Source: Gordonia sp. UBA5067 | GTDB lineage: Bacteria > Actinomycetota > Actinomycetes > Mycobacteriales > Mycobacteriaceae | Length of the DNA stretch: 17,272 bases | Assembly: GCF_002414845.1 (NCBI RefSeq) | Contig: NZ_DIAX01000065.1 | Coordinates: 23,816-41,087 of the forward strand | Direction of reading: 5' to 3' | Shown here: piece after piece, positions 14,169 to 17,272 of the stretch | Layout of the letters: each line of letters begins with the position of its first letter | Numbering within the stretch: the stretch's first letter is position 1 | Made by a program: the position numbers and the translations under genes | Notes under the pieces: model-generated | The model's input: the letters and a program-made list of their open reading frames with translations, nothing else | Database searches by the model: none | What the model was told of the DNA's origin: nothing

Positions 14169-14669
14169 ATGTCCGCGCATCCCGAATCGGTATCGCGGGC
14201 CGGCGTCGCGGTGGCAGTACCCGGATTGGCGCTGACCGCACACGGCATTGCCACCGGGTCGGCTCCCGGCTCGGCGGGAATCGTGTTGTGCGTCGCGCTC
14301 GGCGCAGCGTTGGCCGCGGTCGTCGCCCGGTCCGGGCAGCGGGTCTCCCCGATTCGCGCGGCGGTAGTGCTGGCCGTCGGTCAACTCTTCGGACACCCCG
14401 CCGCCGGTGTCGGCGACGTCGTTGGTGGGCACTCTGCGCATCTCACCGGCGTGCTGGCCTGGCATGCGGTGGCCGTTCCGGTCAGCGCCGCGCTGCTGGT
14501 CGTGGTGGCGCGGTGTGCTGCATTGATCACCGCGGTGCTGACCGTGCTCACCTCGGGTCCAGCCGCAGTGGCAGTCGGGGAGGCGCGCTTGTTCGGCGAC
14601 GGGTGGCGGCCGGGACTCGCCGTCGCCGGTGCGGGGAGCGCTCCGCGCGCACCGCCGGTGCACCGGTAG
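14169..14669 (+). CDS. Small multi-pass membrane protein upstream of the copper cluster
   Basis: I do not recognise this 166-aa protein with certainty. It is strongly hydrophobic, with probable membrane segments at about 11-29, 35-53, 61-80 and 92-130, the last possibly two segments. Histidines cluster in or near membranes ([24 protein letters not shown]). This resembles, loosely and from memory, the small His-containing membrane proteins often encoded beside DUF1775/CopC genes in actinobacteria. The C-terminus is short and polar (DGWRPG...PPVHR). The ATG at 14169 was chosen because hydrophobic sequence starts soon after; no clear Shine-Dalgarno is seen, and GATGCT 7 nt upstream could be a -10. 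It lies 71 nt before ycnI on the same strand, suggesting a role in copper handling, but this is inferred from context only. Confidence 0.7.
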   Translation: MSAHPESVSRAGVAVAVPGLALTAHGIATGSAPGSAGIVLCVALGAALAAVVARSGQRVSPIRAAVVLAVGQLFGHPAAGVGDVVGGHSAHLTGVLAWHAVAVPVSAALLVVVARCAALITAVLTVLTSGPAAVAVGEARLFGDGWRPGLAVAGAGSAPRAPPVHR

Positions 14670-14740
14670 CGACTGCCCGTTTCACCCGTTCCGCGTTGGA
14701 GCCGGTGCCCCGCCATCAACCATGGAGGACCAGCATTACC

Positions 14741-15406
14741 ATGACAATCACTTCTGCCCGTTTAACCCGTACAGCTCTCGCCATTTCCGTCGCAGCCGGT
14801 CTTGCCCTCGTCCCGATCGTCGGGGCGGGAGTCGCCGATGCCCACGTCGTCGCCCGGACCGCCGGGATGGGCGCGAACGGGTTCGGAGTCGTCACCTTCA
14901 TGGTGCCGAACGAATCGGATACTGCGGCCACGACCGGGTTCACCGTCGCATTTCCCGGCGTCAAGCACCTGCTGCCGGAGAGTAAGCCTGGTTGGGTATC
15001 CCAGGTGACGAAGAACGCCGATGGCGCGGTCACCGAAATCCGGTGGGCCGCAGCCCCGGGCACGCCGGGCATACCGGTAGACCAGTTCGCCGAGTTCAGT
15101 GTCGCCGGTGGGCCGTTCGCCGGCGAGGTGGTGCTGCCGGCCGTCCAGCGCTACGCAGACGGGACGACGGCGGCCTGGGATCAGCGGTCCACCGCCGGGG
15201 CTGACGAGCCGGAGCATCCGGCGCCGACAATCAACGCCGCACCGCCGGTTGCGGCCGCGGCAACCGATCACCCGGCCCGCTGGCTGGGTGGGCTGGGCCT
15301 GCTCGCCGGAGCCGCCGGGGTCGCCATCGGGGCGGCCGCGGCACGAGGCCGCAAGTCGGCTCCGAACGATGAGAATCGACTCGAAGAGGAGAATGGGCAT
15401 GCGTAA
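14741..15406 (+). CDS. ycnI: YcnI-like DUF1775 copper-binding membrane-anchored protein
   Basis: The 221-aa product has a signal peptide (about 1-34, LTRTALAISVAAGLALVPIV, cleavage likely after ADA). That would expose His35 as the mature N-terminus (HVVARTAGM). The DUF1775 domain (about 35-155) shows VTFMVPNES, TTGFTVAFPGV, GWVSQV and QFAEFSVAGGPFAG. A single C-terminal membrane anchor lies at about 181-200, followed by a charged tail. Bacillus YcnI binds Cu(II) through such an N-terminal histidine, and these proteins are encoded next to CopC/CopD. The ATG at 14741 has GGAGGA 11 nt upstream and gives a clean signal peptide. The same frame is open much further upstream (14138), but that part overlaps the previous gene. 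The 3' end overlaps copC by 8 nt. Confidence 0.9.
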   Translation: MTITSARLTRTALAISVAAGLALVPIVGAGVADAHVVARTAGMGANGFGVVTFMVPNESDTAATTGFTVAFPGVKHLLPESKPGWVSQVTKNADGAVTEIRWAAAPGTPGIPVDQFAEFSVAGGPFAGEVVLPAVQRYADGTTAAWDQRSTAGADEPEHPAPTINAAPPVAAAATDHPARWLGGLGLLAGAAGVAIGAAAARGRKSAPNDENRLEEENGHA

Positions 15407-15947
15407 ACCAGTGCGCGCCACCGGTGTTGCCGGCTTGCTGTTGGTGCTTTTCGTTGTTGTCGCCGGCTCGGTGATGGGGAGCGGGGTCGCGGCGGCCCAC
15501 TCGCGAATTCTCTCGTCGAACCCGGCCGACGGCGCAGCGGTGGCGGTGGCGCCGGCCGCGGTGGAGATCACCTTCAACGAACCGCTGCAGAGCGAGTTCG
15601 CCACGGCCAGCGTCGTCGGACCCGATCGGCACTTCTGGCATGCGGGTGATCCGGCGGTCAAGGGCAAAGTGCTCAGCGTTCCGCTGCGCCCCCTCGGGCC
15701 GGTCGGTGTCTACCAGGTGAACTTCCGCGTCACATCGGCCGATGGGCATCCGGTGACCGGCCAGCGGACGTTCCGGTTGACCGTGGCAGGTACCGGAACC
15801 CCGGGTGAGGCCGTCGACGAGTCGTCGGCCGGCGGGTCGCCGGTATGGCCGTTTCTCGTCGGCGCGGCGCTGATCCTGCTGGTCGCCGCCGGCGTCATCG
15901 CATGGTTCACCCGGGGCGGGGCGGGTGGCAAAGCGCGCCGAAGCTGA
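15399..15947 (+). CDS. copC: Copper-binding protein CopC, membrane-anchored
   Basis: The 182-aa product has a signal peptide (about 1-33, GLLLVLFVVVAGSVMG) likely cut after AAA. This leaves His34 at the mature N-terminus (HSRILSSNPADGA). With Asp115 and His117 in TSADGHPVTGQ it forms the usual CopC Cu(II) site. The beta-sandwich domain spans about 34-130, with VEITFNEPL and GVYQVNFRVTSADGHPV. Unlike free periplasmic CopC it has a C-terminal membrane segment (about 149-171), common in Gram-positive homologues. The ATG at 15399 is 7 nt after GAGGAG and overlaps the ycnI end by 8 nt. The nearby ATG at 15393 lies too close to the Shine-Dalgarno. copD begins inside its last codons, so ycnI-copC-copD is one translational unit. 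Confidence 0.93.
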   Translation: MRKPVRATGVAGLLLVLFVVVAGSVMGSGVAAAHSRILSSNPADGAAVAVAPAAVEITFNEPLQSEFATASVVGPDRHFWHAGDPAVKGKVLSVPLRPLGPVGVYQVNFRVTSADGHPVTGQRTFRLTVAGTGTPGEAVDESSAGGSPVWPFLVGAALILLVAAGVIAWFTRGGAGGKARRS

Positions 15948-16866
15948 TCCGGCGAGGTGGGTGGCCGGGCTGGGCACCCTGGTCGCGCTGGCCGTCGGCG
16001 CCGGCCTCGCGCTCGCTCTTGCCGGGGCGGCGGGGCCGCCGCCGTCGGTCTGGCTGCGGGCGGTGGCCCTGGGGGCCTCGGTGCTGTTGGTCGGCCTGGG
16101 CTCGATTGAACGGCTCGGTGTCGCGCCGTCGGCGCGGGTGATCGGCGTAAGCGCCGTCGTGTGGTTCATCGCCGCTGTCGGCATCGTCTGGCTGGGGACC
16201 GCTGAGCGTGCGGGGGTGTCGCCCGCACGCGTGACGGTGACGGAGTTCGCCGGTGCGTGGTCGGCGCATCCGGGGGAGTTGATCGGCGTGGGGTGCGCGC
16301 TTGCGGTGGTGTTGTGGGCGCTGGGCCGGCTGACCGCCCGAATCGATATGCCGCCGACGGTCGTGGCCGGCGCCGCCGGAGTCGGGCTCACCGCCGTCGC
16401 CGTGGGCGGTCATGCCGGCGTGACCGCCCTCGGCCCGGTCGTCGTGGGGGCACACACAATCGCCGCCGCATGGTGGTGCGGGACACTGGCAGCGCTGGCC
16501 GTGACGGTGCGCGGCCGGGCCGGGTGGGCGAGCGCACTGCCCCGCTTCTCGGCAACCGCGCTGTGGGCGGTGGTGCTACTGGTGGTCAGCGGCGTCGTCG
16601 CCGCGGTGGTGAACGTGGACGCTTTCGGCGGGCCGGGCCTATCGGTGTGGTGGACCAGCGGCTACGGCCGGGTGGTGTCGGCGAAGGCCCTCGCCCTACT
16701 CGGGCTGGCCGGTCTCGCCGCCGCCCATCGTCGACGCTGGGTCCCGCGGGCGCGGGCGCACCGCGTCGACGCGGGTGACTCCCTGCGCCATGCCGCCGTC
16801 GAGGTCGCGGTGATGGCGGTAGCGCTGGGGCTGGCGGCCGGGCTGGCCGGCACCGCGCCGGGTTAA
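15925..16866 (+). CDS. copD: CopD-family copper transport membrane protein
   Basis: The 313-aa product is almost wholly hydrophobic, with about eight membrane segments (for example about 11-34, 41-60, 72-92, 118-135, 147-165, 200-227, 250-266 and 289-307). The CopD-like core shows GAHTIAAAWWCGTLAALAV (about 175-193) and a segment ending in GLAAAHRRRW. CopD proteins are thought to work with CopC in moving copper across the membrane. The GTG at 15925 overlaps copC by 23 nt; MAKRAEADPARW puts a basic N-terminus just before the first helix, but a slightly later start cannot be excluded. The TAA overlaps the stop of the convergent hydrolase (TTAA, 16863-16866). No CopY/CsoR regulator or copper ATPase is visible in the window. 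Confidence 0.87.
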   Translation: MAKRAEADPARWVAGLGTLVALAVGAGLALALAGAAGPPPSVWLRAVALGASVLLVGLGSIERLGVAPSARVIGVSAVVWFIAAVGIVWLGTAERAGVSPARVTVTEFAGAWSAHPGELIGVGCALAVVLWALGRLTARIDMPPTVVAGAAGVGLTAVAVGGHAGVTALGPVVVGAHTIAAAWWCGTLAALAVTVRGRAGWASALPRFSATALWAVVLLVVSGVVAAVVNVDAFGGPGLSVWWTSGYGRVVSAKALALLGLAGLAAAHRRRWVPRARAHRVDAGDSLRHAAVEVAVMAVALGLAAGLAGTAPG

Positions 16867-17272
16867 GACCGGTCCTGCTCGTCCCAGGCCGAGTTGAGTT
16901 CGGCCAGGATCTGCGTGGCGAAGCCGAGACCGCCGAGGTGGGATTCGTCCGGCATCTCGATGAGCTTGGCGTTGGGCAGCAGCGAAACCATGTATTCGCC
17001 GTGCGCGTACGGAATGATGTGGTCCTTGTCGCCGTGCCACCAGCGGACCGGCGTGGTGACGTCGGCCACCCGGAAACCCCAATCGCGGGCGAACACAATG
17101 GCGTCGGCGAAGGGTGCCTCCATCCGCCGCGACCCGCCGTGGAGCAAGTCGTCGAGGAACATGGCACGAAACTCGGGGCGCGCCAGCAATTCCCGGTCGC
17201 CCTGTGGCGATAGCCGCCCGTACAGCCTGATCGCCGGCTCGGCCACCGGACGCGAGACCGACAGTAATGTGC
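16863..17272 (-). CDS. Alpha/beta-fold hydrolase (5' end beyond the window)
   Basis: Only the C-terminal 135 or so residues are present; the open frame continues off the right edge, and the GTG at 17246 is not taken as the start. The fragment has the late part of an alpha/beta hydrolase: a cap-like helical region (PEFRAMFLDDLLHGG), then TTPVRWWHGDKDHIIPYAHGEYM with the acid residue of the triad (GDKDHIIP). It ends with LIEMPDESHLGGLGF carrying the catalytic His. The nucleophile Ser (GxSxG) would lie outside the window. Substrate cannot be inferred. It converges on copD with a 4-nt overlap of the stop codons, and nothing ties it to the copper genes. Confidence 0.85.
   Translation of the reverse strand, partial: TLLSVSRPVAEPAIRLYGRLSPQGDRELLARPEFRAMFLDDLLHGGSRRMEAPFADAIVFARDWGFRVADVTTPVRWWHGDKDHIIPYAHGEYMVSLLPNAKLIEMPDESHLGGLGFATQILAELNSAWDEQDRS

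Noticed and set aside
14722..14985. His/Cys-rich start MEDQHYHDNHFCPF overlapping the ycnI start, as a metal-sensing leader peptide
   Set aside because: It runs on as an Arg-rich shadow of ycnI without an early stop, and nothing but the first 12 residues looks metal-binding.
14138..15406. One 422-codon protein covering the small membrane gene and ycnI
   Set aside because: The first part is out of frame with the hydrophobic membrane protein; a signal peptide and Shine-Dalgarno mark the ycnI start at 14741.

Overview
The window is chromosomal DNA from a high-GC, mycolate-lineage actinobacterium (Mycobacteriales). Gordonia or a close relative is my best guess, from overall protein character only. 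The grounds are mycothiol synthesis (MshD), LmeA, a GlnR-type regulator, a soluble DesA acyl-ACP desaturase, a mycobacterial-type LCP protein, strong G/C bias at third positions, and several starts that look leaderless. No rRNA, tRNA, insertion sequence, prophage or CRISPR array was seen. No stretch over 300 bases lacks a gene; the longest gap (771-1053) holds a regulatory leader with a tiny peptide gene.

Left part (1-8728). From memory, the order matches M. tuberculosis Rv0815c-Rv0824c: CysA2 sulfurtransferase, LmeA, GlnR, MshD, PhoU/PhoY2, LCP protein, Dus, DesA1. The counterparts of thiX (Rv0816c) and phoT (Rv0820) are absent. Between lmeA and cysA2 lies a probably leaderless 26-codon gene whose peptide ends in Cys-Cys-Cys-Arg. 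This is the hallmark of the cysteine-responsive attenuators described in mycobacteria, so the sulfurtransferase is probably switched by cysteine supply. mshD, which uses cysteine-derived mycothiol precursors, lies nearby on the other strand. dus follows desA1 with no usual start codon near its conserved N-terminus; a CTG overlapping the desA1 stop (CTGA) is the best candidate.

Middle (8860-12108). An NTF2/SnoaL-like gene diverges from a Ser/Thr kinase gene. The kinase has a GGSPPRVL/GGSPPEVL repeat linker, one membrane segment and an extracellular fibronectin-like plus cysteine-containing domain. A GTGA overlap couples it to a single-pass membrane protein whose outer part looks like a paralogue of the kinase sensor domain. 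This pair is the least familiar unit in the window.

Right part (12121-17272). Glutamine-dependent NAD+ synthetase (nadE) diverges from a probable copper cluster: a small His-containing membrane protein, a YcnI/DUF1775 protein, CopC and CopD, the last three overlapping. The window ends in a truncated alpha/beta hydrolase convergent with copD.

All calls come from reading translated sequence and remembered family features; no search or folding program was run.
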